Notes under the pieces: model-generated
Databases searched by the model: none
The model's input: the letters and a program-made list of their open reading frames with translations, nothing else
What the model was told of the DNA's origin: nothing
Source: Cinclus cinclus
Lineage: Eukaryota; Chordata; Aves; Passeriformes; Cinclidae
Reading direction: 5' to 3'
DNA length: 64,000 nucleotides
NCBI RefSeq assembly: GCF_963662255.1
Contig: NC_085052.1
Coordinates: 28,406,654-28,470,653 of the forward strand
Position numbers and translations under genes: made by a program
In this document: one piece after another, positions 25,401-37,398 of the stretch
Numbering within the stretch: position 1 is the stretch's first letter
How the letters are laid out: every line of letters begins with the position of its first letter

Positions 25401-28400
25401 GAGGATTCTGCTGTTCTGAGCACAGTGGCTGCTTCAGGTCAGCGTCAGATCCATCCAAGTGACACCACAGAACACAAGCACAGGGGCAGGTGCCATTCCT
25501 TCATTGCTGTGAAGAAATGTGAAGTGCTGAGCTGGACCACACCGACCACAGGGCAGCCAGCAGGTGACAGGTGGCTTTGAACTAAATTTTTCCCTTTTTC
25601 CTCAAAACTCTTTCACCCAGAAATTGAACACAGGCAGAGAATTCACAGATAACTATTCAGGAAAGTGAAGTTCCAAATTACCTGACAGCCAAACCAACCC
25701 CCAAATTCAGGATTGCCTCACAGTTCACATAATAGTGTGTTCTCTGCCAGTAAGATTTGTTTTCCCAAATTCTGAGTTGACTTACAAACCAGATCTGCAG
25801 TAGAGTGTGAGAGCATCCCAACTTTGCCATAAGTTTGTGATGAAGCTGCCCAAGTATTTCCCTATATAATCTTCTGAAAGAAGACTGGTGAATCATTAAG
25901 CACAGGGAAAACCAAACTTCCCACAGATAACCCACAGGTAATCAAAGATATTTCTTCCTACATTGTTCCATTATAGTGACTCCAGGAATACCAGAGAGAG
26001 ATAGCAGAACAAGGCACTGTTGTTATAAATGACTGGCTACTACTTCCCACTAAAACATTTTACATTTTGAAACCAATTAATATTATTCCCACTGATGCAT
26101 GTGGATCACTACCACAGTGCTTAAAAATAACTTGTAAAGGAAACAAGAAAAGTGTGGTGGGTTTGGGGTGCTGGGTTTTTTTTTTTAACTTTTGTTTCCT
26201 AGAAAAGACAGAGAGACTAATCTATCCAACTCTCAGAAAGCTATTTAAACCCCTGGAGTACAGGAATGACAGCACTGTGAGCAGGGAGTTAGCAACAAGG
26301 ATAAAGGGAATACTGTGCTTCCTTGTCTTCAAGAACCCTGTACTCTCCTGTAGGTGACTAAACTGCTCAGGGCAAAGCTTTGGAAGAAAAAATGTCAAAG
26401 TACTCTCATGTCTCAAAGATTTTTAAAATAAAAGAAGTCATTACTAGACATACAGTAATATAAAATATAATATATAAATGAGTTAAAAGACTAACATATC
26501 TCAAGAAAATGGAAACCTAAACTCTCTGTCTCTCAAAAAAAAAGAAAAAAAAAAACCACAAAAAACCCCTCACCAAACAAAGCCAATATAAGCAGAGGAA
26601 ATGCAAGGCAAGCAATTTTCTCACGAGATCTGCAAACTAAAACAAGATTTACAGTTGTGTGAAGGTTTGATTAAGGCATATGGAACAAAATGAAGTGTTG
26701 CAGTGAAAGATTCGTTTCTTTGTGGTATTATATTAATATTTTAAACCGTACCTCACTGTTCATAGGAAATGCTGCTTTGGCAGAATCAAGCACATAAATT
26801 TATTAGGGACTTAGTACAATGTCAGTCAAAATTAAAGTGACATCTCAGTGACAGTCAGGAGATTCAACTCATTGCTGAGTGCTGGTGAACAATAAAACTT
26901 CTGCTTGAGATGTCAAGAAAAAACATCCCAAACAGCCCGAATAAAATCATTGAGCAAAATACTACTGAAGAAGAAATCTGAAGAGTTAGTGAATGCTGGA
27001 GGTCTTGAGAGCACTTGGATCAGCAAAATGCTTTACTAGTGACCAGAGGAATTCTGATCTACAATGGTTCCATGAAGATCAGGAAATGATGAGTGTTCTG
27101 ATGCAGGCATTGGTTTCCCCCACTTCCAGCAGTGGGTGGGAAAGAAAAACCTGCTCATAGACATATCCAGATTCTGAAGGCTTATCCTGGAATGAAGAGC
27201 AGCAAACCCAGGCCCCATTCAGCTTTGTATTCCCAAATCCTGAATTCACGTGATGGGTCCCGCACTTGGAAAATGGAAGGGCTGAGACATGGCCTGTCCC
27301 TGTGACCATTCCCTGGTCAGTGTGGGGGAAAGGGTCCCTCACAGGGCTCCACAGGGGCCATTCATGGCCTTAAATCCCTCTTAAAGGGAATTCCGAAACA
27401 CCTCCTGGGTACTGACCCCATGCTCAACCCAAAGGTTCAGTGTTTTCATATTCCATGCTTGAGAAAATGCTGGAGATGGAAGAGAGCAGTCTGGCTAAGT
27501 ATTCTCCTAAAACACTGGGGACAAGTTCCAGGGACAATCTTAAGCTGGGTGCTGAAAATAAATATAGCTTTTGTAAACTCCAGAAAAAACACCTTTCCAA
27601 AACTTGAATTGAAGCAGTGACAGCCAGTACAGGGATACAGTGCCAAGGGGATATCCACTGCAGAGCTTTGACATTCTTGCTGGAGAACATCTGCTTCCGT
27701 GGGAGGCTTCACCTTGAGACATTGCAACAAAAATCCCAGCCTCTTTTTCAATCCCCTCACAACCCTGACACCAAACCTAACTAGTCAAGAACAAAACACA
27801 GACATCATTCTCTTCTTTAGCAAAGCACAGCACATTTATCAGATACTGATAGCTCTGCTCCTCTCCTGGATTTATTTTGTAAAATCTTACCTTTTCAGAT
27901 TGCACCAAACACAAAGCATTAACAACACCATGCAGGTCTACAAAATGCAACATAATTTTTCAGAAGAATACAAGATTACAAATATATTATAAAACAATCA
28001 CAATTTATTAATAAGTATTATAGTTATTCCAAGATTGTTTTTAAGCAGAAGAGAACGTGATGCCAGGGTTTCTTAAAAGTACTCAGTTAATATTTAATTG
28101 TTCACATGAAAGAAACAAAACTTGTCAGTTAATCTGGGCTTCCTCAGAGACACTGATGCTGGAATCATCACACCAGTTTTGATGGGTTATTATGTAATTT
28201 CCCAGGTCAAATGATAAATCTAGAAGATGTCTTTTCCCACCTCAGCTACCTCACCTCTTCTACAACCATGGCAGGTTGCAAGCCAAATCAATGCCATCCT
28301 ACAATGCCAAAACAAACCAAACAAAGCTTGAAAAATTTTCACACAATGCACTTTACTAAGAGTTTAAATAATTTCCTATTAAAATGCTACTGCTAAAATA

Positions 28401-28624
28401 CTCTGATGAACAAAACATGCCCAAGATCTCTTGACTTGGCTCTAAAAATAAGTGTATTCTGTGTCAAAGCTTGTGTTGGCGTAGTGCAGCAACTGTAGAA
28501 ATAGGAACACTTGCTAAATTTTAACCTTCAGCTTAATTATCTCACCAAAATTTAACATATACATCATGAAGACCATATCTTGCACTAACCATTATTCTCT
28601 CCCCCTCCCTTCTCAGTGTTCACA
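22476..28624. other. Long unique AT-rich noncoding stretch
   Basis: Apart from the 74-bp tandem duplication at 22991-23138 and A-rich runs (for example 23411-23430 and 26529-26578), no structure is recognised. All open frames are below about 105 codons and lie on both strands without family signatures or a splice-site chain. Confidence 0.55.
22991..23138. repeat. Tandem duplication of a 74-bp unit
   Basis: The unit beginning 'cctacaataaaagactacaa' occupies 22991-23064 and is repeated at 23065-23138 with only a few substitutions, so period and length are both exactly 74 bp. The unit is AT-rich and includes 'gctacaaatatatatgtg' and 'acagaagatatataaaag'. The copies are about 95 per cent identical by eye, so the event looks fairly recent. 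Confidence 0.96.
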
Positions 28625-28672
28625 CTGTGATCTTAAAGGTTTTTTCCTACCTCAACTATTCTATGATACTCA
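28625..28672 (+). mobile_element. Very short CR1 3' end remnant, sense
   Basis: The string 'gtgatcttaaaggttttttc' followed by 'ctacctcaactattctatga' matches the last ~45 bp of CR1, ending in the terminal octamer region. It is short, so chance similarity cannot be excluded. Confidence 0.55.
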
Positions 28673-31496
28673 ACAGCCTTGGTATGAACCAACTCAAGAG
28701 AACAGTGTTGAGGAGGATGAATAAATAATTAAAAGAACAACAAACAGAAAAAGCAATATACAATATGATAAAGGATTTGAGATATTTGTCATATTTTCTG
28801 GAAGAATTTACCCTTAATTTGTAAAATACTCTCCAATTTTAAAAGTCACATAAACTCATAGCTCCTTTAGGTTCGTGTGAAGATAAAAGGAAGTCCCATT
28901 TCCAAAAATATAGTAAACCCTTTTCATTTTCCAATCCAAGTATTTCCTTCCTTTACGAACATTTCAGAGAGCTTTGGGTCCAGGAACATATTGAGCTGTT
29001 ACTCAAGATGGGATAGATTCTGATAGATTGTCTGCCTTGAATAAAAAAGTATTTACTGACTACCTAACAATTAAGACAGGTTCTGCAATTAAAGCAACCA
29101 CATCTCTTTGTACTATGCTTTCATTAGTTTTGATGAGTTTATTTTGGAAGCTACAGCCATTACACTTGGCTTAATGTATTTTAGCAGGAGAAAAAGCCTC
29201 ATCACTTTTTCACAGGTGTTTAATTTTGATCCATTACATCATTCAAATGTCTTCAATGGCAGCAATTCCAACAAGGAGCTTCTGTTAGCAATGACCACGA
29301 CCACACAAACTCCCTTTCCTCTTCAAACCTGGAACTTTCTGGCAAGCTGGGATCATTAAAGAACCAAAATCTGCCTCAATACTTCTCAGAAATTGCCTTG
29401 TCCCTGTGCACAATGCACATTTTAGAAGATATGCAGTGATATGTCTTCAGTGTAATTCAGGGAAAACAGAAAAAAAAAATACAAGGACTCTTATTTTGGA
29501 AATAGGAGTTTTCAATGGAATTCCCCTTTTTAAATGAAGGTTTGGTGCCTTTAATGGAATCCATAATTTAAAAGGAAGCTGCCATTCCAAGCTTAACCCC
29601 ATCACTGAGGTTTGTACAGAGCAGTCATATGGGCCAAGCAGGAGAAACACCCACTGCTGTAATTAGGAACAATAGTTTTTACAATTTACTGTCTTTTTTC
29701 ACCAAAGCATCAGTTCATTTGTTCAACTTTATTAGTTTATTATACCTTTAATCGTATCAGTTACTCCCATACCACTTTAACTTCAGAAAATTATCCTCTA
29801 TGATGGGTGACTGAAATATTTAGTCACAGCGAAAACACTGGCTGAATGAGATTTGGGAATTTATTGCTGTGTAAATGAGGCCATGCAAGCCTCAAGGGCT
29901 CCCTGCAGGATGACTTTATGGTACAATTGCAATTTTGGAATATACATGCGGGTGATAATTCTGAAGCCACAGAACATTAGAGCCAAAACACTGACATGGG
30001 ATTGTGATGGAAGAATCTGGTGAATTTACTGGAAGAAAAACAGAAATAAACTGCATGCAGATTGATGTAATTACTCAAGATACTGAGAGAACATATTTTT
30101 GAAAAACGTGGTTATGAAAATATTTATCTTAACGTGTATATTTATAAAGGAACATCGGAACAGCCTTCTTCAGACACCAATATTTAATACAGAAAAGCTT
30201 CAGGGCTGCTTTTCCATCTTTGAAAGCAAGCTGAAGCACAGGTAGTGATCCCACATAAAGCATGAACTCACAATTATAAAAATGTTCTGCTTTTGCCATT
30301 GCTAGAGGGTCACAGGAGTTGTTTTCTCAGGCTAATAAATCTCTGCACTAGAAATGCATGCAGCAGGCTGCAGAGTGGATCTGGAGTTGTGGGCTCTCCC
30401 AAACACAGGGCACTGCAGACAGTCTCCTAATGGTACTTTACATGTAGAATATCCCTATGGCATCCCATTTCCTCCACTGCAGGTAGTGCTGCTTCTGAGA
30501 CTCCAAGACTCTGGAGAAACCAAAAGCTACAAAAGATTTTCCAGGCAGAGCAGCTGAGCCTCTTTGGATGTGAACATGTATTTTTCCCTTCCATCAATAT
30601 GATGAGCCTTGATCCCATGATTATTTACACTTGCCAGGAAAAACACTCAAATCTTCAGTGTGAAGCTTCCTTGACTTTGTGGAATCACCATCACCTCTTT
30701 GCTGGTCAAGAAGGAATGGCCCCATAATTCCTAAAGCCTCTGCAGGGAAGGTTCATCTTATTGCCTGTTTGTAGGCCTCAAATGCCAGCTAAATGTACCT
30801 TTCAACCCCACCCAGATATATCTGTGACAACTTCTGCATCATCCTAATCAAATCATACTCCATGAAGACAGAGGTGACTGACTCTTTCCAAATAAAATCC
30901 AGGATGTGTTCCCTCCCACTCAGTGAGCCCCCACTCCTTCCAAACAGAGTAACATCTCAAAAAAATTAAATGAAAAAAAAAAAGCAGGGAAGGATATAGA
31001 AATAAAGTATAAAAGCAATATGGATAAGGAACTATTGAGAGAAAAATGTCAGCAGACAAGAAGGCACAAATACATGCCAGTTCCAAGCTGCATGTTCTGA
31101 CTGGACAGCAGCTCACTCCTGAGCTCATGACACTCTGCCTAGTCTCTCTCATAAATGTTTTCTGGTGTTCATTTGTGCAAGTACACCAAAGAGGGAGTCC
31201 ACACTGCCCTGTGAGAGCAGGCACACGCAGAGGACTCAGTGACCTTCCCAACCAACACAGCAACAACTGCTGGGTGACACGAAGGAATTAATAGCATCTT
31301 GAACTGCCCAGAGTAACTCAGGGACTATGAGGAGAAAACTAAGAGAGCTCTAAATGCTGTTTTCAGCTACCCAGTCAAGCAGACAGAGGAAGACTTCCCA
31401 CACAGTGGAGCAGGGAATTAATTGTGGAAAAGAAATTTTTGGTTTGAGCATAAAGGAAAAAAGCTCTCCACTGGGGGCACAGAGACTCCAGGGTCA
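28673..31496. other. Unique noncoding sequence
   Basis: No gene or transposon is recognised. A minus-strand frame of 137 codons (30853-31266) overlaps a plus-strand frame and has no recognised domain. Confidence 0.55.
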
Positions 31497-31635
31497 CAGG
31501 GGAGTATCCAACCTTGAAAATACTCAAAACTCAACTGGACAAAGCCCAGAACAAACCATTTGAAATCAGCTGTGCTCTGAGAAAGGGACTGAACTTTATT
31601 ACCTTCTGAGATCACTTAGATTTTGTGACCTGACT
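31497..31635 (+). mobile_element. Decayed CR1 LINE fragment, sense
   Basis: 'gagtatccaaccttgaaaat' followed by 'actcaaaactcaactggaca' and 'aagcccagaacaaacc' follows the CR1 phrase 'atctccatccttggagatattcaaaacccaactggacatggtcc'. The later 'tgtgctctgagaaagggact' keeps the pattern of 'ctgctttgagcaggggggttggact'. The copy is heavily diverged. Confidence 0.6.
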
Positions 31636-33089
31636 GAAATGCTTTGGACCCCTGATGGAGGGCTTGTGTTTTCTATGTGCTGTGTGCAAGTGGAGTTGGA
31701 GGTAACAAACTCCTTTTTTCAGGACAAACAAAATGGTCTTTCCCAAATCACCATGAGGTTTGTACATCTTCTCTCTCCCATCTCTCTTTTCTCCTCTTCT
31801 CTCATGCCCACAGTAAGGAAATGAGTTTGTCTCTCAACATCTAGATGGTTTTTGTGCTCTGGGGGGGGATGTAATTCCAATGGATTACTCTAATTCTTTG
31901 TCTCACTCTAGCAGAAAGAAGTGTTATTGCAATAAAGACCTGTTCATGTACCCATTAGCCAAGATACACAAGGTCACTGAATGAAGTAAACCAGTGACTG
32001 AGGGACAAAAACACCGTATTCAAAAACAGCTGCTGCTGTTTCTTTGCTTGCAAATGAGTCAGCAAAGATGAACAATTATTTTTATGTGAAATCAATGACA
32101 ATCTCCTAACAGGCAGTAAAAAATTCACAAAATATGAGACACTAACACTAATAAAGGATAAGAGAGATCCTGAGAACACAACTGATCCAAATCTCAGTTA
32201 CACAAAGGACCTTTTAACTACCAAATGAACAGAAAGCTAGACCCAATGTCTTCAATCAGCCAAGAGGAGCCCAGGTCTCACCCTTGTGTTGCTGCAAACT
32301 GGCTGCCACACCTTCAGCTGCAGCTGAATGTGCTGGGACAATTTCCCTGGAACCCCAGATCTTTTAATGCCCATCAATGTAGTAGCAATTCTGACAATCC
32401 CCAGATTTTCCAGAAATACAAAGTTGACACTGAAATAAAATGCTTTGTAACTCTTTCTTTATCAGGAAAATCACTAATTATATTCTGAAGGACAAAACTA
32501 GGTAATCTTACTAGTTCAGTGACATCCTTCTTTCTCCCTCAGTTTCTCACTTCCAGTTAAGGGTTTCCTGAAAAATCTATAAATCCTGTAAGTCCAACAA
32601 ACAACAACAAAAAAATAATAAAGGTTTTTTTCAGTCTAAAAGCCAAATGTGGTTGTGGTCAGTTTATCTCCTTCTAGGCATCTTACACAGGAAGGGATAC
32701 ATGGTATTTAAAGACAAAAGCTGGAAATGGAAACTTCAGGGAAGCAAGTTTTTAACACTGCTTGTAATTAGCCTGAGCTGCTCACTGATTTAAAGGATCA
32801 GTGAGGTCAACAGCTTTGCCAGACCTAAAAGGAGGATTAGCCATTCATACAGGCACTAAGAATTTCCATGGTTCTTCTGACATCATTAACATTTAGAAAA
32901 TTCATTAATCCTTGTATTTCAGGTATGACACAGTCACTTGCTGCCAGGGGTTCAGAAGGAGTTTGATGACTATGAACACCAGAGATACTGAACTCATGGG
33001 CCAACTTTTTCTCTTAATTCCAGTACTGGAACAAGCCACCTTTCTGCCCACACTGAAATTTGTTTCTGCAAGAGTTTACCTTGATGGGC
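31636..33089. other. Unique noncoding sequence
   Basis: No gene or transposon is recognised. A run of eight or nine G at about 31861 and an A-rich run near 32608 are the only simple-sequence features. Confidence 0.55.
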
Positions 33090-33446
33090 TGTAGAGGGCT
33101 TGGGAGTGTAAGCAAGTCAAAGGGGAAAAGGCACATAAAAATTACCCAAATAATTGTGTGCAGTCAGACAGAGGAAGGCTGTGGGAGAATGGGTTGTGAA
33201 AGAACAGAGATATTGCTGTAGGCAATGTTGCCCTGATAAGTTGCAGCTGTATAAGACAGGTAAACAGTATTGAAGAAAAAGAAGCACAGAATGCTGACGT
33301 GTTGTGGCCAATCACAAAAGAGTGGAAGGGCACACAGGTGTTGCACACATGAGATGGATGTAAAAGGTTGTACTGGGGAATAATAAAGTGCTGATGCTTG
33401 CAAGCATTCATGGTGTCTGTTGTGTGTCCTCCATCAGAAGGTGACA
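33090..33446 (+). mobile_element. Endogenous retrovirus LTR (ERVK-like), sense
   Basis: A 357-bp segment begins 'tgtagagggcttgggagtg' and ends 'ccatcagaaggtgaca', giving TG and CA borders. It carries a CCAAT box ('ggccaatcac', about 33307), 'gtaaaaggttgtactgggga' followed by the polyadenylation signal AATAAA ('gaataataaagtgctgatgc', about 33381), and a downstream GT-rich 'ggtgtctgttgtgtgtcc' element. That order of CCAAT, AATAAA and GT-rich region is the usual layout of avian LTR U3-R-U5. No flanking duplication is visible, so it is an old solo LTR or has diverged edges. Confidence 0.75.
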
Positions 33447-34165
33447 ATAAATTATCACTGACAAAGTCTTTCTACTTTTGTTTATTTTTTCGTTTTGTTT
33501 TTTTTTTTTTCCAAAAAAAGGCAAGCTACAAAATTGGCATGGAAACCTCCTTACCAAGGACACCAGAGGACCAGACTGTTGTTCACATCAAGAGACAGAG
33601 TAAGAGGCTTTTCAGAATAGACCAACAACAGACACCTCATGGGTGAATTGAATTAACATAATCTTCAAAATTCTTGGAATACATTAAGGACATCTAGGAG
33701 GTGACAAAAAGAAAATTGAAAATGAAAATTGAGCTGTAACACAGGGCGACAAGCATTTATCACTCATATAGGACAATAATGTGATGTCTTTTGAGTCAGG
33801 AGGAAAAGTAGAAAATATATTTTCCACGATTAGTAGTGAATGCCACCACACTGGAATTCATACAGCACAAAAAAAAAGAAAATTTCCATTCTAAGCTATA
33901 CAAAAAAGAGAATAAATGAATAAACCTCATTCTTCTAACATTCAAGACCACTCACAAAACACCCTAGACCTGCATCTGGCTGACAGTAGTGAGATTACAG
34001 TACAAAGGCTGATCACATTTACTAGAAGAAAAACAACTGCCAAATAAAAATTTAAGAAGAGAGCCATGGCAAAACAATTCTTGTTTCTTAAGTTAGAACA
34101 GTGACATTAAATCTCCTCATAGAGGAGGCTTTTCAAATAAAATCACTAGAAATTGAATGAGGCTG
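33447..34165. other. Spacer between two LTRs
   Basis: It contains a T-rich run (about 33490-33511) and otherwise sequence I do not recognise. There is no sign of gag, pol or env reading frames, so it does not look like retroviral internal sequence. Confidence 0.55.
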
Positions 34166-34620
34166 TGTCCTGGTTTGAAAGACAGACGTATGCTAGGGAA
34201 AAAGCAGAGCCTTCCCTTGAAATGTAGAAAGTAAAATCCCTCCCTCTGAACTAGTATAATTTTGAAATTAAGAGGCTGTCAGGAAAATATATGGGTGTTA
34301 TTTACACATAGGGGATCACAGCAATTGTAACATTTGCTTACTTTAACACTAATGCCTCTGCTCATATCTACAGTTAAAACAGTCATATCCACCCCATAAT
34401 AATTTTACATCTTATAGGGAAACAAGAGTGCCTTCTCCATAACATAAAAAAAAAGAGAAATTCCAGTCCATGACTCTCCTCCTTTCCTCATCTGGAACCT
34501 GATTCTTTTTTTCTGTCTGACCTTGGTGTTTTCATGCTGTTTCTGTGTGTATCACCATCTTGGTCCTTTTCTTTCACTCTGGAGAGAGAACAAAGTATCT
34601 GTAAAGTCTTATTCTGGGCA
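34166..34620 (+). mobile_element. ERVL-like passerine LTR, diverged
   Basis: It opens 'tgtcctggtttgaaagacag' and continues with 'tagtataattttgaaattaa' and 'gaggctgtcaggaaaatata', parallel to the LTR at 21020 and closer to the family opening than that copy. After about 150 bp the match weakens and the right border is uncertain. The region 'ctggagagagaacaaag' near 34580 is my last guess for LTR sequence. Confidence 0.65.
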
Positions 34621-34774
34621 TTGAAAGAGTTAATATTGTGATAATTGATGAAAGATTCATGTTAATCACAAAAGTATTGGGGTTTGTATAAACCAGAATA
34701 CTAAGGTCTGAAGTGAAGCATGGACATCACATAGAGGAAAATACATGATTAAATCATTCTGTTTTGAATCCCCC

Positions 34775-35203
34775 TGTTATGAACATTATGTTTTCTAAAT
34801 AAGTTGTATCTACTACCAGTTTGCAAAATCAGACTTTCCCATAGTCCAATAGACTTTGCAAAATCAGATTTCCTGCCTTTGTTTGATCATTGCTGCCTAT
34901 CTACAAAGACCAGAGTTCCCAACTTTTGCTGGTTTTCATCTACCAAGACCAGATGGTTATCTATGAGACTGACTATTGCCCAGAGACTTTACAGATGTGT
35001 ATTCACCACCACTGCTTACCTGGCAAAGCTAAAAATTACAACGAGAGCCCATACTATAAGAAGAGGCTGCAAACCAAGGTTTGGTGGAGCGTGGAGTGGG
35101 CAGTGACCCCTCACGTTCCCCAGCGCTGCCTGCTCTGTCTATATCAAATAAAGCAATCTCAATTCTGCTGAATATCGAGACTTTTTGTTTCTCATTTCTA
35201 ACA
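34775..35203 (+). mobile_element. Endogenous retrovirus LTR with promoter and polyA elements
   Basis: A 429-bp segment starts 'tgttatgaacattatgtttt' and ends 'tttctcatttctaaca', with TG and CA edges. It has a TATA-like 'actataagaagagg' (about 35053), AATAAA at 35147-35152 and a T-rich and GT-rich tail before the terminal CA. A 14-bp word 'ttgcaaaatcagac/t' occurs twice 35 bp apart near 34821 and 34856, a repeat of the sort seen in U3 enhancers. No primer-binding site follows and no target duplication is visible, so it is read as a solo LTR. Confidence 0.75.
35147..35152 (+). promoter_or_regulatory. Polyadenylation signal AATAAA inside the LTR
   Basis: The hexamer AATAAA sits 51 bp before the LTR end, followed by a T-rich stretch, the normal arrangement for retroviral R-U5 polyadenylation. 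Whether it is used is not known. Confidence 0.5.
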
Positions 35204-36216
35204 CCAGGTTCTCAAGGACCTATAGCCATCAGTGCTCCATAGCATGTCAGTGGGAAAAAAATTCCACGGGCAGAGAGGAAAGGGAAAAATCCAACCCCCC
35301 AACAGGTTGAAAAGGCTGGGCCCCAAGAGAAAGGCTCACACATTGTTCAGCATGACATGCATATTTGCCATCCTTGGTTCTGGCCCAAGTTTTGATGTAA
35401 ATAGCAATTTTGGGGGGCTCCAACAGCTGAGGCCACCCACAAGAAGGGCCAGCAAGCCCTTGGTCTTTTCTGGGGCTGGGCTGGGGAGGAATTGAACTGA
35501 GAAACACTTACATCACTTTGAGGTAATTCCCAAATTACAGTTTAAAACATGTGAGAAAAATTGGCAGCCAGCTTAGCAAGAAATAACCAACCTGAGCAAA
35601 CAAACTAAAAAATGAACACCGGCAACATCATCTGCAGATATACATCAGAAAGCGTAAGAATTCAAGGCAGGAGCCTGTCTGTCAATCTACACATATCATT
35701 ACTCCTGTAAAATGTCAGTTTTTGCCAACAAATAATAGCATCTGTTACTAAGGCAGACAAAACACAGAAATTCACCATGAAAAATTTCCTTGCAGCACTC
35801 TTGCAAGTGTTTGTAGCCTGAAATCCTGCTGAGTCTGCCAGCACTTCCCTTTGGACAGAGCAGCTCCCTCTGTGCAGATTCCTGTCCTGAAACAGAGGGC
35901 AGGGAGAGCAAACTCACTATTTGTGGCCGTTTACAAAGAAGTTTACAAAGCACCTGATAAATCTTTTAGCACTGTGCTGCAATTCACAGCCTGAGGCTCT
36001 CCCACAACACATTCATTTTGGCTGAATCCAAATGTCCAGGGACTCCCTGGAATGGAGGCAAAGGGCAGAACCAAACAGGACAGAGCTGGGTAGGTCAAAA
36101 AATGGAGGTAGGAAGAAAATCAATGACTCTGAAATTATATTCCGCTATTTCATTCAAACCTAAAGTCTATGCTCAGATTTAAAATATAAACAAATCCTTC
36201 TAAGAAATCAAATTAT
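35204..36216. other. Unique noncoding sequence after the LTR
   Basis: The first 300 bp are GC-richer than the surroundings and carry open frames on both strands of about 87 codons, but no retroviral internal motif or gene family is recognised. Confidence 0.5.
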
Positions 36217-36545
36217 AGAATGATAGTCCTGCAATCCCAGAATGGTTTTGGTTGGAAGGGATGTTAAAATCATATCCTTCCCACCACATGTCATGGATAG
36301 GGACACCTTCCACTATCCCAGGCTTCTCCAAGCCTCATCCAACCTGGCCTTGGACACTTCCAGGGATCCAGGGGCAGCCACAGCTTCTCTGGACACCCTG
36401 TGCCAGGGTCTGCCCACCCTCCCAGGGAACAATTCCTTCCCAATATCCCATCCATCCCTGCCCTCTGGCAGTGGGAAGCCATTCCCTTCATCCTGGCACT
36501 GCATCCCTTTACTGTAAACAGTCTCTCCATCTTTCTAGCAGGCTG
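36217..36545 (-). mobile_element. CR1 LINE fragment, 3' end, antisense
   Basis: On the plus strand it reads 'cagaatggttttggttggaa', 'tagggacaccttccactatc', 'cttggacacttccagggatc', 'ccctcccagggaacaattcc' and 'atccctgccctctggcagtg', the reverse complement of the CR1 3' region. It is similar in type to the 47.5-kb copy. Overlapping open frames here (91, 99 and 79 codons) are repeat-derived. Confidence 0.93.
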
Positions 36546-37342
36546 CCTTAAGGTATGTGATTATTTATGCCTGAACACTCAAAACAGATGGAAATCTACA
36601 GGAAATAGGTGCAAAACTGAATTTTATAATTGATTGTCAGACCTACAACAATCTCTTACCTGTAAGTTTGCTCACAAAAATATAAATAAAAAATATTGGT
36701 ATGTATGTTAAACCCACATCTAAACTATTTCTCTCTTAAAAATTAAATATTAAAATAATCTACCTATTATAGGACAGATACTTCATGCAAATAACTGCAC
36801 AGATTAAATCTTGAATTGAAACAATATTCTGAAGTTACAAAATGTTAAAAAATAAGTTACACAAAATTTTTCAATCTAATTCACATATCCTCTCCAAATG
36901 CAGGCAGTATTGAAGGTGCTGAAAATCATGCCGTTTTAAAATTACTTACTTCCTAAAGATCTTTCTTCTCCAAGTCAAATAATTAGAGGCTGGCTAATCT
37001 TCAGAAACAAGAAATACTTCTCATCTTACATTCCACTACTTAGTCTGGGTAAAAACTGATAATGTTATGTGTTTCTATTCCTTTAGTTGTTTTTTTCTCA
37101 GAACAAAAGGATTTCATCATTCAATAGGTAGTATCAAAAAGCATATGGGAAGATCTGCAGTACAAGATACACAGGAGGCTGAAGTGGCTGTAAACAAAAA
37201 AAGGGAGATTCTATCTGGGAAAGTGGCAAAATAGGCAACTTATCATGGTTTTCACCCTTTCTGATGTTAGATTAAGTCAGTGTGGGGGTCTACATCTCTA
37301 TCAACATTTTGGATACACTGTATAGTGAGTGGTATAGGTGGT

Positions 37343-37398
37343 TTATTTTGTTTGGTTTGGTTTGTTTTGTTTTAAAAACCAAACAAAAAAAACAAAAT
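37343..37398. repeat. T/G-rich then A/C-rich tract able to fold on itself
   Basis: 'ttattttgtttggtttggtt' leads into 'tgttttgttttaaaaaccaa' and then 'acaaaaaaaacaaaa'. The right half is close to the reverse complement of the left half, forming an imperfect hairpin centred on about 37374. Confidence 0.8.

Noticed and set aside
33447..34165. Retroviral internal region between LTRs
   Set aside because: No primer-binding site, polypurine tract or gag/pol/env-like frame is visible, and the flanking LTRs differ in type.
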